Origin: Galbibacter orientalis DSM 19592
GTDB lineage: Bacteria > Bacteroidota > Bacteroidia > Flavobacteriales > Flavobacteriaceae
Direction: 5' to 3'
Assembly (NCBI RefSeq): GCF_000260115.1
Contig: NZ_JH651379.1
Span: forward strand, 1,926,501 to 1,990,500
DNA length: 64,000 bases
Below the pieces are notes generated by a model, which made no database searches, was not told where the DNA came from, and saw only the letters and a list, made by a program, of their open reading frames with translations. Made by a program: the position numbers and the translations under genes. The first letter of the stretch is position 1; every line of letters starts with the position of its first letter. Of the stretch, positions 8,442 to 17,347 are shown one piece after another.

Positions 8442-9356
8442 TTATTTTTTTATGGTAGCCAATTTTTCAAGGAGAAAGATGGTTAAAAAACCGATAATAG
8501 CCAAAATTATTGCCCATAATAGCTGCGGGTCGCCATCATAATTAAAAGGACTCGTACTTTCGTCAATAATAATAGTTTTATCGCCAAATTTTTTGATTTC
8601 GGTAACCAATTTCCAGGGCCATATTTTATTTAAAGAGCCTAAAATAAAACCTGTTAAAACAGCCAACGTAACATTTTTATAATTTGTAAATAGGTATTTT
8701 AAAAGTTTAGAAAAGCTTAATAATCCAAAGATAGCTCCTAGCCCAACAATAGCAATTGTTTGAATGTCTCTCTCGTTTACTGCTGCCAAAATGGTACCAT
8801 AAGAACCTAAGAGAACTAAAATAAAAGCTCCAGAAATTCCAGGTAAAATCATAGCACATATGGCTAAGGCTCCAGAAAAAAACAAATGAAGAGCTCCACC
8901 AGTTTCATGCATAGGGGGGAGGGTGGTAATATAAAATGCAACCGCAGCTCCAGCTATAAAGGCAATAATGCTACCAGCATTCCATTTTGTAATTTGTTTT
9001 CCAACAAAAATAATACTTGCTACTACAAGTCCGAAAAAGAACGACCATAATAAAATTGGATGCGTCTCTAATAGCCATGCTAATAATTTGGCTAAGGATA
9101 AAATACTAATTGCAATACCAAGAAACAAGGCAACTAAAAAATTACCATTGATATGATTCCAAGCTTTTTTAAAACCTTCTTTTCTTAGAATATTAAAAGT
9201 TTCTATGCTGATATTATTTATGGAGGTTATAAGTTCCTCATAAATACCAGAAATAAAAGCAATAGTACCTCCAGAAACGCCAGGTACAACATCTGCTGCA
9301 CCCATAGCAATACCTTTAAGGGTGATAATAAAGTAGTCTAAAATTGATCTTTGCAT
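8442..9356 (-). CDS. DUF368 membrane protein (putative undecaprenyl-phosphate translocase), paralogue 1
   Basis: A 304-residue polytopic membrane protein with both DUF368 signatures in canonical form: MGAADVVPGVSGGTIAFISG and MILPGISGAFILVLLGSY. It is the closer match to the general family (PopT type). It is the first gene of a likely operon with its paralogue and aroE, and a TAnnTTTG element lies about 20 bases upstream. Both copies end in a membrane helix with a short cytoplasmic tail, and both have the GSL(N/G)xxWPWK motif before the last helices, showing that they arose by tandem duplication. Confidence 0.9.
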   Translation of the reverse strand: MQRSILDYFIITLKGIAMGAADVVPGVSGGTIAFISGIYEELITSINNISIETFNILRKEGFKKAWNHINGNFLVALFLGIAISILSLAKLLAWLLETHPILLWSFFFGLVVASIIFVGKQITKWNAGSIIAFIAGAAVAFYITTLPPMHETGGALHLFFSGALAICAMILPGISGAFILVLLGSYGTILAAVNERDIQTIAIVGLGAIFGLLSFSKLLKYLFTNYKNVTLAVLTGFILGSLNKIWPWKLVTEIKKFGDKTIIIDESTSPFNYDGDPQLLWAIILAIIGFLTIFLLEKLATIKK

Positions 9357-9374
9357 ATTTTGTTCTTAGGGGAA

Positions 9375-9382
9375 CAAAAATA
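9375..9382 (-). promoter_or_regulatory. Promoter -7 element for the DUF368 pair
   Basis: TATTTTTG on the minus strand, a perfect match to the Bacteroidota -7 consensus TAnnTTTG. It would start transcription about 13 bases before the start codon. I see no clear TTTG -33 element. Confidence 0.42.
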
Positions 9383-9388
9383 GCAATT

Positions 9389-10789
9389 TTATAGGGACGC
9401 ATTTTTAAAACTATGGATTATATTTTTTACTGTTTTGCGGTTATAAACTGCGGGGAATAAAATTTCCATAGTATCGTGCTCCTCATAGTTGTGTTTTAAG
9501 GCGTTTTTTAAATGATATGTTCCTTTTAAAGCATCAGAAGATAGGTAGTACATTCCTGCCAAACGGTATTCTAAATCTGCATGCTCAGGATAAAATTCTA
9601 AAGCCTGTAAAAGTGTGTGAATAGCGCTGTCATACTCGCCTAATTTCAATAAAATATCCGACCATGAAATCCATGTTTGTAATTCATAGTTTCCTAATTC
9701 TACGGCTTTTTGATAGGCAAGATCTGATTCTTCATAAAAATGAAGTAATTCATTTATTTTGGCGCTTCGTTTCCAATATAATACATTTTCACTATCAATA
9801 TTTATAGCTTTATTGATGTAATATAGCGCTTTTTGATAATTCCCTTGCTTAAAATAAAAGTCGGTTATAGCAATCCAGCCTTTGTCTAAAAGCGGATCTT
9901 CATGAACGGTACGATAAAAGAATTTTTTTGCTAATTCTAAATTCCCTAGCTTGTCATGACATTTTCCTATTCTTAAATAAGCATAAGAAGTAGGATCGTC
10001 TAAACCTAAAGTGATTTCGTAGTTTTCAATGGCTTCATTATATCTTTTTAAACGTTCCAATACCCGTCCTTTTTCTAGGTAAGCACCTATAAAAGTATCG
10101 TCGGAATAAATAGCAAAATCAAAACTAGAAAGCGCTTCTTTGTACATTTTTTTACTTACAAATTGCTTTCCTAATTGATGCCATGCAACTTCGCAATACG
10201 GATTCTGATTTAGATACGAATTTAAAAATGTAATAGCACCATCAAAATCTTCTAAGAAATCGAAGCAATAAATTACATTATATAGCGCAGCATAATCTTC
10301 ATAATCTTCATTTAAACAATTAATAAATGCATCTTTAGCCGATTCATAATCGTCTAAAAAAAGATATTCCATTCCTAATAAAGAATAAATATCTGCATTA
10401 TCATCTGTCATAGATAAAGCATCATGCAGTAATTCTATTGCCTTTTGATGGTTGTCTTGTTTGGAATAAATATTAGCCTTTTGGATTAATATTTCTTCGT
10501 TAGAAGATTCTATTGCTTCCAATTCATCTAAAATTACTTCAGCAACATCAAACCGATTTTCAAAAACAAGAATCTCTACTTGTAAGAGTTTTAACTCTGA
10601 AGAAGTAGGGTGTTGTTGTAAACCAATTTGTATAGCTTTTTTAGCTAAAGCAACTTTTCCAGAATCAAGATAATGATGTGTTATCTCTTGGAAGTCTTCC
10701 GAATCAAAGAAGTAAACGTCATTAGTTTTCAACATTGATTCAAATTTTGCTAACGGTGGGTTATGATCTTCGTGAGCACTAAATGGCAT
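9389..10789 (-). CDS. Tetratricopeptide repeat protein
   Basis: A 466-residue soluble protein made almost wholly of TPR-type helix pairs, about eleven to twelve. Recognisable repeats include A-IELLHDALSMTDDNADIYSL, AIENYEITLGLDDPTSYAYL and ALYYINKAINIDSENVLYW. There is no signal peptide and no catalytic domain, so it is probably a scaffold. The start is set by the conserved-looking NPPLAKFESMLKTNDV opening. I recall the same neighbour order (TPR gene between DUF368 and the aminotransferase) in other flavobacteria. Binding partner unknown. Confidence 0.85.
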   Translation of the reverse strand: MPFSAHEDHNPPLAKFESMLKTNDVYFFDSEDFQEITHHYLDSGKVALAKKAIQIGLQQHPTSSELKLLQVEILVFENRFDVAEVILDELEAIESSNEEILIQKANIYSKQDNHQKAIELLHDALSMTDDNADIYSLLGMEYLFLDDYESAKDAFINCLNEDYEDYAALYNVIYCFDFLEDFDGAITFLNSYLNQNPYCEVAWHQLGKQFVSKKMYKEALSSFDFAIYSDDTFIGAYLEKGRVLERLKRYNEAIENYEITLGLDDPTSYAYLRIGKCHDKLGNLELAKKFFYRTVHEDPLLDKGWIAITDFYFKQGNYQKALYYINKAINIDSENVLYWKRSAKINELLHFYEESDLAYQKAVELGNYELQTWISWSDILLKLGEYDSAIHTLLQALEFYPEHADLEYRLAGMYYLSSDALKGTYHLKNALKHNYEEHDTMEILFPAVYNRKTVKNIIHSFKNASL

Positions 10790-10876
10790 AAGCGATGCGT
10801 TTTTAGATTTCTACGTTAATAAATTTAGGGCTTGAAGCGTTATGATTGAATCAAAAACCTTATTGTTATTAACAAA

Positions 10877-12070
10877 TTAGTTAACATTTTGGTTATTCCA
10901 CTCATTTAGAAGCTCTAAAATAGTGTTACAACCTTTTTCAATTTCTTCATTTGAAATGGTTAATGGTGGTGTAATTCGTACTGCTCTTGTTTCAAATAGA
11001 AGCCAAAAGAGAATGAGTCCTTTTTTCATTCCTTCAAGTACTAAAAAGTTTGCAACTTCTGCATTTTCAACAAGTATTGCCAACATTAATCCTTTTCCTC
11101 TAATCTCCTTAATCAAAGGATGTACCAAAAGTGATCGGAAGTGTTTTTCTTTTTCTAGTGTTTGTTTAATTAAAGTTGTGGTAGTTAATTCTTTTAAGGT
11201 GGCAAGTGCAGCCGCGGCTACAACAGGATGTCCTCCAAAAGTAGTTATATGCCCCATTTTTGGAGCTTCTTTTAATTGTGCCATCATGTCATATGAGGCG
11301 GTAAAAGCGCCAATAGGCATTCCGCCAGCCATTCCTTTCCCCATTACTAAAATATCTGGAGTAACATGGTAGTTCATAAAACCAAAAAGTCTTCCTGTCC
11401 GCCCGAAACCAGGTTGAATTTCGTCGAGGATAAGTAAAGCCCCAACTTCTTCACAACGTTTTTTTACCTTCTGTAAATAGTTGTTTTTCGGTTCTATAAA
11501 TCCGGCTCCTCCTTGGATGGTTTCAAGAATAACTCCAGCAGTTTTAGTAGTTATATTTTTTAAATCTTTTTCGTTATTAAATTCAATAAATTTTATACCA
11601 GGCAATAAAGGGCGGTACGCTTTTTTTCTTTCTTCATAGCCCATTAAGCTCATAGAGCCTTGAGTATTACCATGATACGCATGCTTTGCAGCAATAATTT
11701 CTCCTCTTCCAGTAGCTCTTTTTGAGAGTTTCATAGCCCCTTCTATAGCTTCTGTGCCAGAATTTACTAAATAAGTGCTGCTCAAAGGTTCTGGTAATTG
11801 TTGTGCTAATAACTTTGCAAGCTCAACCGCAGGGCCTTGTGCATATTCTCCATAAACCATTACATGCATATAAGAAGCAGCTTGCTCTTGCACAGCATTC
11901 ACAACTTTTGGGTGACTATGGCCTAACGTATTGGCAGAGACTCCAGCAACAAAGTCTAAATAAGATTTTCCATCAAGATCATAAATATAGGAACCTCTTG
12001 CGTGAGAAACTTCTATACCTAAGGGAGTTGGTCCCGTTTGTGCTTGATATTTTAAAAAGTCTTGCTTCAT
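10877..12070 (-). CDS. Class III PLP-dependent aminotransferase (acetylornithine/ornithine type)
   Basis: A 397-residue fold-type I aminotransferase. It has the GVSANTLGHSHPKVV opening, the NSGTEAIEGAMKLSKRATGR cofactor-phosphate region, D216 in LILDEIQPGFGRTG that contacts the PLP ring, and K245 in VMGKGMAGGMP that forms the Schiff base. The family includes acetylornithine, ornithine and 4-aminobutyrate aminotransferases. No arginine-pathway genes lie nearby, so the substrate is not assigned. Its ATG overlaps the stop of the OstA-like gene by one base (TAATG), indicating translational coupling. Confidence 0.9.
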   Translation of the reverse strand: MKQDFLKYQAQTGPTPLGIEVSHARGSYIYDLDGKSYLDFVAGVSANTLGHSHPKVVNAVQEQAASYMHVMVYGEYAQGPAVELAKLLAQQLPEPLSSTYLVNSGTEAIEGAMKLSKRATGRGEIIAAKHAYHGNTQGSMSLMGYEERKKAYRPLLPGIKFIEFNNEKDLKNITTKTAGVILETIQGGAGFIEPKNNYLQKVKKRCEEVGALLILDEIQPGFGRTGRLFGFMNYHVTPDILVMGKGMAGGMPIGAFTASYDMMAQLKEAPKMGHITTFGGHPVVAAAALATLKELTTTTLIKQTLEKEKHFRSLLVHPLIKEIRGKGLMLAILVENAEVANFLVLEGMKKGLILFWLLFETRAVRITPPLTISNEEIEKGCNTILELLNEWNNQNVN

Positions 12071-13872
12071 TATTTAGAACTTTCTTCTTTTTCAGCTTTC
12101 TTAACAGGCGCTTTTTTAGGAAGTGTTGCTTTTTTATTTACTGAATTAGCAGTGTTTGTAGGCGTTTCCTCTTTTTCTTCTTCTTCAGGATTAATAGGAG
12201 TTAATTCTTCTGGAGCTAAATTAGGATTATCAATATCTATAGGATTGTTAACTCCATTAATTACAGGGAGTTTTATGTTTTTATCTTCTTCACTAAATAA
12301 ATCGTCTACACTAGAAATAATTTCATCGCCACGCCAATAGAAACCTCTAAATTTACGACCGTTAACAGGAAGTTCAGAATCGGGATAAATAATTCCTTCT
12401 ACATTAATAAAAGAGGTGGTATTGTCAATTTCGTTATCTTCCATTACCATTTGGATAAGTCCACAAAGACGTTTGTCTATCCCTACCAATTCATCATCAT
12501 CATTCCATAAGTAATATATAAGTTCCGCATTTTTGACAATATCCACAATTCTTAATTCATTTTCTTCAAATAAACCATAGAGATATTTTCCTTTTATCTG
12601 GTTGTAACCTTGTTTAAGAGAGTCTTTAAACTTTACACCACTTAAGGAGTCTTTCTGAATAATAAAAGCATTGTCCCACACCTTGAGGGAGTCTAGCTTC
12701 TCGGTTTTTACATTGGAGATAATATGAATGCTATCTCCTGTCATTTGTGTTTCTCCGCTCCAAAGTACGGGTCGGAAAGCGGAAAGTTTGTTTTCTGGAG
12801 TATTTGGCGGAATTTTAGTTATGAGTTGCGCAATTCCAGTTTTTTCGTCCGTATGAATAGAATCACATTTTCCACTTAAATCTGTTTTAAAAAAACGCGC
12901 GTCTCTAAAAGCTCTAACAATACGCTCATTTTCTTTTCCTGTAACCATTAAAGTATCTGCATGGATATACATGGAATCTTTTTCAAAAAGACTAATAGCC
13001 AAGGCTTTTTTAGTAACTAAAACAGAATCTTTTGCTTTATAAATCTCTGCATAATGACCTCTTAAAACTCCATCGTTTACAGTGTCTATTACTTTAATGT
13101 TGTTGGTTGCTGAAGCAAATTCTGTAGCCTTGTTAAAATATAAGCTATCTCCATAAATAATCCGATCACTGTAATCTATACGCGTATTTTTAACCCCATA
13201 ACCAGTTTCTGCAACCGTATTGTAGAAACCACGCTCGCAATACATTTTATAGTCTTCTCCAACCACAGTTGATGGTCCGTACATATATGCGTTTTTGGTA
13301 TTGGTGTAATAATCCATTCGGGCTGAATTAATTACATAATCAGGATTGGTAATTTTTACATCACTTTTAAACTCGTATTTATCAATTTCCATGTAATAGC
13401 GACCTTTATCGCTTGTTAGGACATTGGCACTATCTTTTACAGTTCCGAAATTATCGTAAAATGCTTCTTGTTTATTTCTGTCAAATTCTAATTCTTCGGT
13501 ATTTAGCGTCATTGAGTTGTTTCTTAAAACAACCTTTTCCTTAGCCAAAGCAATTTTTGTAGTTCCATCGTATTCTACATATTCGCTATTCATTTTAATG
13601 GAATCTCCTTGTTGAAAAAAGACATTTCCATAGGCTTGTATTTTATTTTCTTTTTGATAATAAACAGCAAGATCGCACCAAAGATCAATTCCTTGATGTT
13701 CAAATTGAACCTGTCTATCGTCTTTACTAAAAATAGAGGCACCTGGATATTTTACTTCATCTTTATTAAAATCTCCTCCATGAATGATGGTAATTTCTTT
13801 TTTCTCCTGAGCCAATAACACAGTAGAAAAACAAAAGAGGATGAGGGATAGATATGTACGTATTTGAGTCAA
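12070..13872 (-). CDS. OstA/LptA-like periplasmic protein
   Basis: A 600-residue secreted protein with a signal peptide at 1-21 ending at LLAQ. It contains repeated beta-jellyroll OstA segments of the LptA/LptD-N type, such as GDSIKMNSEYVEYDGTTKIA and LTSDKGRYYMEIDKYEF. The OstA family carries lipopolysaccharide across the periplasm; the long Bacteroidota version is presumed to act similarly. The last 75 or so residues are low-complexity (Pro/Glu, then Lys-rich) and probably disordered. It is the first gene of the unit running into the aminotransferase. Confidence 0.88.
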   Translation of the reverse strand: MTQIRTYLSLILFCFSTVLLAQEKKEITIIHGGDFNKDEVKYPGASIFSKDDRQVQFEHQGIDLWCDLAVYYQKENKIQAYGNVFFQQGDSIKMNSEYVEYDGTTKIALAKEKVVLRNNSMTLNTEELEFDRNKQEAFYDNFGTVKDSANVLTSDKGRYYMEIDKYEFKSDVKITNPDYVINSARMDYYTNTKNAYMYGPSTVVGEDYKMYCERGFYNTVAETGYGVKNTRIDYSDRIIYGDSLYFNKATEFASATNNIKVIDTVNDGVLRGHYAEIYKAKDSVLVTKKALAISLFEKDSMYIHADTLMVTGKENERIVRAFRDARFFKTDLSGKCDSIHTDEKTGIAQLITKIPPNTPENKLSAFRPVLWSGETQMTGDSIHIISNVKTEKLDSLKVWDNAFIIQKDSLSGVKFKDSLKQGYNQIKGKYLYGLFEENELRIVDIVKNAELIYYLWNDDDELVGIDKRLCGLIQMVMEDNEIDNTTSFINVEGIIYPDSELPVNGRKFRGFYWRGDEIISSVDDLFSEEDKNIKLPVINGVNNPIDIDNPNLAPEELTPINPEEEEKEETPTNTANSVNKKATLPKKAPVKKAEKEESSK

Positions 13873-13889
13873 CCGTTTAAATTTTGCAT

Positions 13890-13897
13890 CAAAAATA
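13890..13897 (-). promoter_or_regulatory. Promoter -7 element for the OstA-like gene
   Basis: TATTTTTG on the minus strand, a perfect TAnnTTTG match 18 bases before the start codon. No convincing -33 TTTG. Confidence 0.42.
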
Positions 13898-14148
13898 AAG
13901 TTTTTTCATTTAGTTGATGATTTGTTAGGAAGAATTTATAAAAAAGAAAGGCGAAACCTTTAATTTATCTGGTAAAATTTCAGGAAAAAGACTTCCAAAC
14001 TAGTTAATTTGAATTATGAATTTATTGAAAATGGGCTCTTCAAAATAAGATATTATGAAATTATAATTTGGATTTTTGTATATCCATAATAACGGATAAA
14101 ATTCTTACTGAAAAGCATTCTTTCCTACAAAAAACTGACTTTTTTGGC

Positions 14149-14156
14149 TACTTTCG
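14149..14156 (+). promoter_or_regulatory. Probable promoter -7 element for the first SusC gene
   Basis: TACTTTCG differs from TAnnTTTG at one position. Its surroundings (TACTTTCGCGGCA) are almost the same as the perfect element before ndk (TACTTTTGCGGCA). It lies 30 bases before the start codon. Confidence 0.38.
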
Positions 14157-14185
14157 CGGCACTAATTTCTAAACTTATTTAAATA

Positions 14186-17100
14186 ATGAAATCAAAATTA
14201 CATGTGTTTTTTTCGCTATTCTTAGCGTTTCTTGTTCAATTTGCCGTTGCACAAGAAGTAACCGTTTCGGGAACAGTTACCGACCAGGACAATATTCCTT
14301 TGCCCGGAGCTAATGTGTTGGTCAAAGGTTCTAAAAATGGAAGTCAGACCGACTTTGATGGGAATTATTCCATTAATGCATCTACAGGAGATATTTTAGT
14401 TTTTTCTTACGTAGGGCAAACTACAGTAGAACGTAAAGTAGGAGCTTCAAATATTATTAATGTTGCCTTGCAACAAGATGCGCAGACGTTGGATGAAGTT
14501 ATAGTAGTAGCTTATGGAACTTCTACAGAGAAAGACTTTACTGGTTCTGCAGATGTTATTAAAGCTGAAGATTTTGGCTTAAGAACATTAACCTCTCCTA
14601 TTGGAGCAGTAGAGGGGTCTACAACTGGAGTTCAGGTTTTATCAACTTCTGGTCAGCCAGGTTCTTCACCTAGTATAGTTATTAGAGGTGTGGGTACATT
14701 AAACGGAGATACAGATCCGCTTTATATTGTAGATGGTATTCAGTTTGAAGGAGGTATTAATAGTCTAAACCAAGATGATATTGCATCTATTACGGTTTTA
14801 AAAGACGCAGCTTCAACCTCATTATATGGTTCTCGTGCTGCAAATGGAGTTGTTATGATAACAACTAAGAAAGGTAAAAAAGGAACTGGTATTAAAGTAA
14901 ATATGTCAAGTCAATATGGGGTAGTTACAAAAGGTGTTCCTGAGTATGAAGCTGCATCGCCTGGTCAATATTACGAAATGATGTGGCAGGCATATAAAAA
15001 TTCTTTAGGAGGAAGTGATCCAGCTACAGAGGCTTCTGCATCTATTTATAATCGTTTGGGTTATAATCCATTTAATGTTCCTAATGATCAAATAGTAGGG
15101 GTAGATGGAAAATTAAACCCAAATGCCCAAGTAATTGCTCAAGGTTTAGATTGGTATGATGCTTTGGAGAGAACAGGAAGCCGACAAAATCTTTCTTTAA
15201 ATGCTTCTGGAGGTGGTGAAAATCATAACGTGTTTTTCTCAACATCTTATTTAGATGAAAAAGGATATGTTGTAACTAGTGATTATAAAAGAATGACTAA
15301 TCGTTTAAGTGGGAGCTTTTCTCCTGCAGAATGGTTGAGTTTAGGAGCAAACATGAATTTTTCTTCTACCACACAAAAAGGACCAATGTCTAGAGGAAGT
15401 TCTATTGCCAATCCATTTGGTTTTGCAAAAGGAATGGGATCAGTTTATCCAGTATATGTGGTGGATCCAACTACAGGGGATTATATTTTAGATGCTGAAG
15501 GAGCAACTCAGTTTGATTATGGTGAAGGATATTCAGATTATGGAATTCGTTCTAGACCCGTAAACGTAGGGCGTCATGCTATTGCTGAAGCTTTATTTAA
15601 TAGTGATGTTACTAAAATTAATAATATAAGTCTTAGATATACTGCAGATTTTAAAATCTTAGAAGGCTTAAATTTTAAATTATTATATGGTCAAGATACT
15701 AATGATTATATAAATAAGGAATACGAAAACAACATTGTAGGAGATGGAGCGCCTGCTGGTCGCTATGGTGAGTTGAGATTTAGAAGAACTGTAGAAAACT
15801 TTAATCAGATTATTACCTATAATAAGGACTTCGGGAGACATAATTTTGACGTTACTTTAGGACACGAAAGTTTTAACCGTCATTATAGTGAAATGGATGG
15901 TTCTAGTAATACCCAAACAGCTGTAGGGATTTATGAGTTCGATAATTTTTCTACTATCTCAGATTTATCTGGATATAGCTCAGATAAGAGACTTGAAGGA
16001 TATTTTGCAAGGTTGAATTATAACTTCGGACATAAATATTATATAAGTGCCTCTGCAAGACGCGATGGATCATCAGTATTTAATAAAGATGTTAGATGGG
16101 GTAATTTTTATTCAATAGGAGGATCTTGGAGAATAGACCAAGAAGGTTTTATGGAAGATGTTGATTTTGTTAATAATTTAAAATTGCGAGCGTCTTTTGG
16201 TCAAGTAGGTAACGATGATTTAAACGATTATTACATTTCTCAGCCTAGATACTCATTATATACAAATGCTGGGGATCCAGGGATATATTGGTCAGATTTA
16301 GGAAACAATGCTTTGACATGGGAGACAGTAGATAGCTGGGATGTTGCATTGGAGTATGGTTTCTTTAATAATAGATTACACGGTTCTTTAGAGTATTACA
16401 GAAAAAATTCTTCTGACTTATTATACAACGTACCGCTTCCACTTTCAAATGGTTTAAATGAAGGACCAGCAAATATTGCAGACATGTACAATGAAGGTTT
16501 TGAAATTGGTATTACTGGGGAGTTACTAAGATCAAACGATTTTAATTGGGATTTAACTGTTCAAGCTTCTACTTTGAAGAATGAGATTACAGATATTCCA
16601 TCACCATTTATTGATGGTTCGAAGAGATGGGATGTTGGACGTTCTAGGTACGACTTCTTTATCTATGATTATGCTGGAGTAGATCCAGATAATGGGGATG
16701 CATTGTATTATATGTATGAAGATGATGTAGACACTGGGGGCCGAGTTCCTGTACTAAATGCAGATGGAGACCATGAAACTACAAATGATTATCAAGATGC
16801 AGGGAAAGCATATGCAAACTCCACGCCAATACCAGATTTATTTGGATCGATTACCAATCGCTTTAGATATAAAAATTTAGAGCTTAGTGTACTTCTTTTG
16901 TATTCTATAGGGGGAGAAGTTTTAGATTATGGTTATGCGGCTATGATGCATGAGGGAGAATATGGAGAATCGCTTCATCCAGATATGATGAATGCTTGGA
17001 AAGCACCTGGAGATATTACAGATGTTCCAAGATTGGAAAATGGAGCACCAAATCAATTGGTATCAGGATCTACAAGATTTCTAACCGATGCATCTTATTT

Positions 17101-17317
17101 TGGAGTTAAGAATGTAAGCTTAGCATATAATTTTAGTAATGATATCCTAGATCCGTTAGGATTAAGTAAACTTCAATTTTATGTTACTGGAGAGAACTTA
17201 CTTATAGATTCTGAAAGAAGAGGATTGAACCCAATGTATAATTTATCAGGAACACCAGAAGGAAATGATTATAACCCATCTAGAGTAATTTCTTTTGGAG
17301 TTAATGTTTCATTTTAA
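14186..17317 (+). CDS. SusC/RagA-family TonB-dependent outer-membrane transporter (pair 1)
   Basis: A 1043-residue outer-membrane importer. In order: signal peptide (1-22, ending VAQ); a carboxypeptidase-D-like domain (about 25-105, with GTVTDQDNIPLPGANVLVKG); a TonB-box-like LDEVIVVAYG; a plug domain with PSIVIRGVGTLNGDTDPLYI and VLKDAASTSLYGSRAANGVV; and a long beta-barrel ending in F (NVSF). SusC proteins take up oligomers captured by the partner SusD lipoprotein, encoded 30 bases downstream. There is no sigma/anti-sigma pair and no enzyme gene beside it, so the ligand is unknown. Length is typical. Confidence 0.95.
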   Translation: MKSKLHVFFSLFLAFLVQFAVAQEVTVSGTVTDQDNIPLPGANVLVKGSKNGSQTDFDGNYSINASTGDILVFSYVGQTTVERKVGASNIINVALQQDAQTLDEVIVVAYGTSTEKDFTGSADVIKAEDFGLRTLTSPIGAVEGSTTGVQVLSTSGQPGSSPSIVIRGVGTLNGDTDPLYIVDGIQFEGGINSLNQDDIASITVLKDAASTSLYGSRAANGVVMITTKKGKKGTGIKVNMSSQYGVVTKGVPEYEAASPGQYYEMMWQAYKNSLGGSDPATEASASIYNRLGYNPFNVPNDQIVGVDGKLNPNAQVIAQGLDWYDALERTGSRQNLSLNASGGGENHNVFFSTSYLDEKGYVVTSDYKRMTNRLSGSFSPAEWLSLGANMNFSSTTQKGPMSRGSSIANPFGFAKGMGSVYPVYVVDPTTGDYILDAEGATQFDYGEGYSDYGIRSRPVNVGRHAIAEALFNSDVTKINNISLRYTADFKILEGLNFKLLYGQDTNDYINKEYENNIVGDGAPAGRYGELRFRRTVENFNQIITYNKDFGRHNFDVTLGHESFNRHYSEMDGSSNTQTAVGIYEFDNFSTISDLSGYSSDKRLEGYFARLNYNFGHKYYISASARRDGSSVFNKDVRWGNFYSIGGSWRIDQEGFMEDVDFVNNLKLRASFGQVGNDDLNDYYISQPRYSLYTNAGDPGIYWSDLGNNALTWETVDSWDVALEYGFFNNRLHGSLEYYRKNSSDLLYNVPLPLSNGLNEGPANIADMYNEGFEIGITGELLRSNDFNWDLTVQASTLKNEITDIPSPFIDGSKRWDVGRSRYDFFIYDYAGVDPDNGDALYYMYEDDVDTGGRVPVLNADGDHETTNDYQDAGKAYANSTPIPDLFGSITNRFRYKNLELSVLLLYSIGGEVLDYGYAAMMHEGEYGESLHPDMMNAWKAPGDITDVPRLENGAPNQLVSGSTRFLTDASYFGVKNVSLAYNFSNDILDPLGLSKLQFYVTGENLLIDSERRGLNPMYNLSGTPEGNDYNPSRVISFGVNVSF

Positions 17318-17347
17318 GGGGAATTAAAAAATAATAAATTGAAAATT

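Larger units (their letters stand above)
13873..14185. other. Divergent intergenic region between OstA-like and SusC genes
   Basis: 313 bases of AT-rich DNA between divergently transcribed genes. I see one -7 type promoter element facing each way (13890-13897 minus, 14149-14156 plus) and no open frame, RNA gene or strong hairpin. Confidence 0.6.

Noticed and set aside
17339-17347. TTG start for the SusD of pair 1
   Set aside because: The ATG at 17348 gives the usual lipoprotein signal length, and there is no reason to add three residues.
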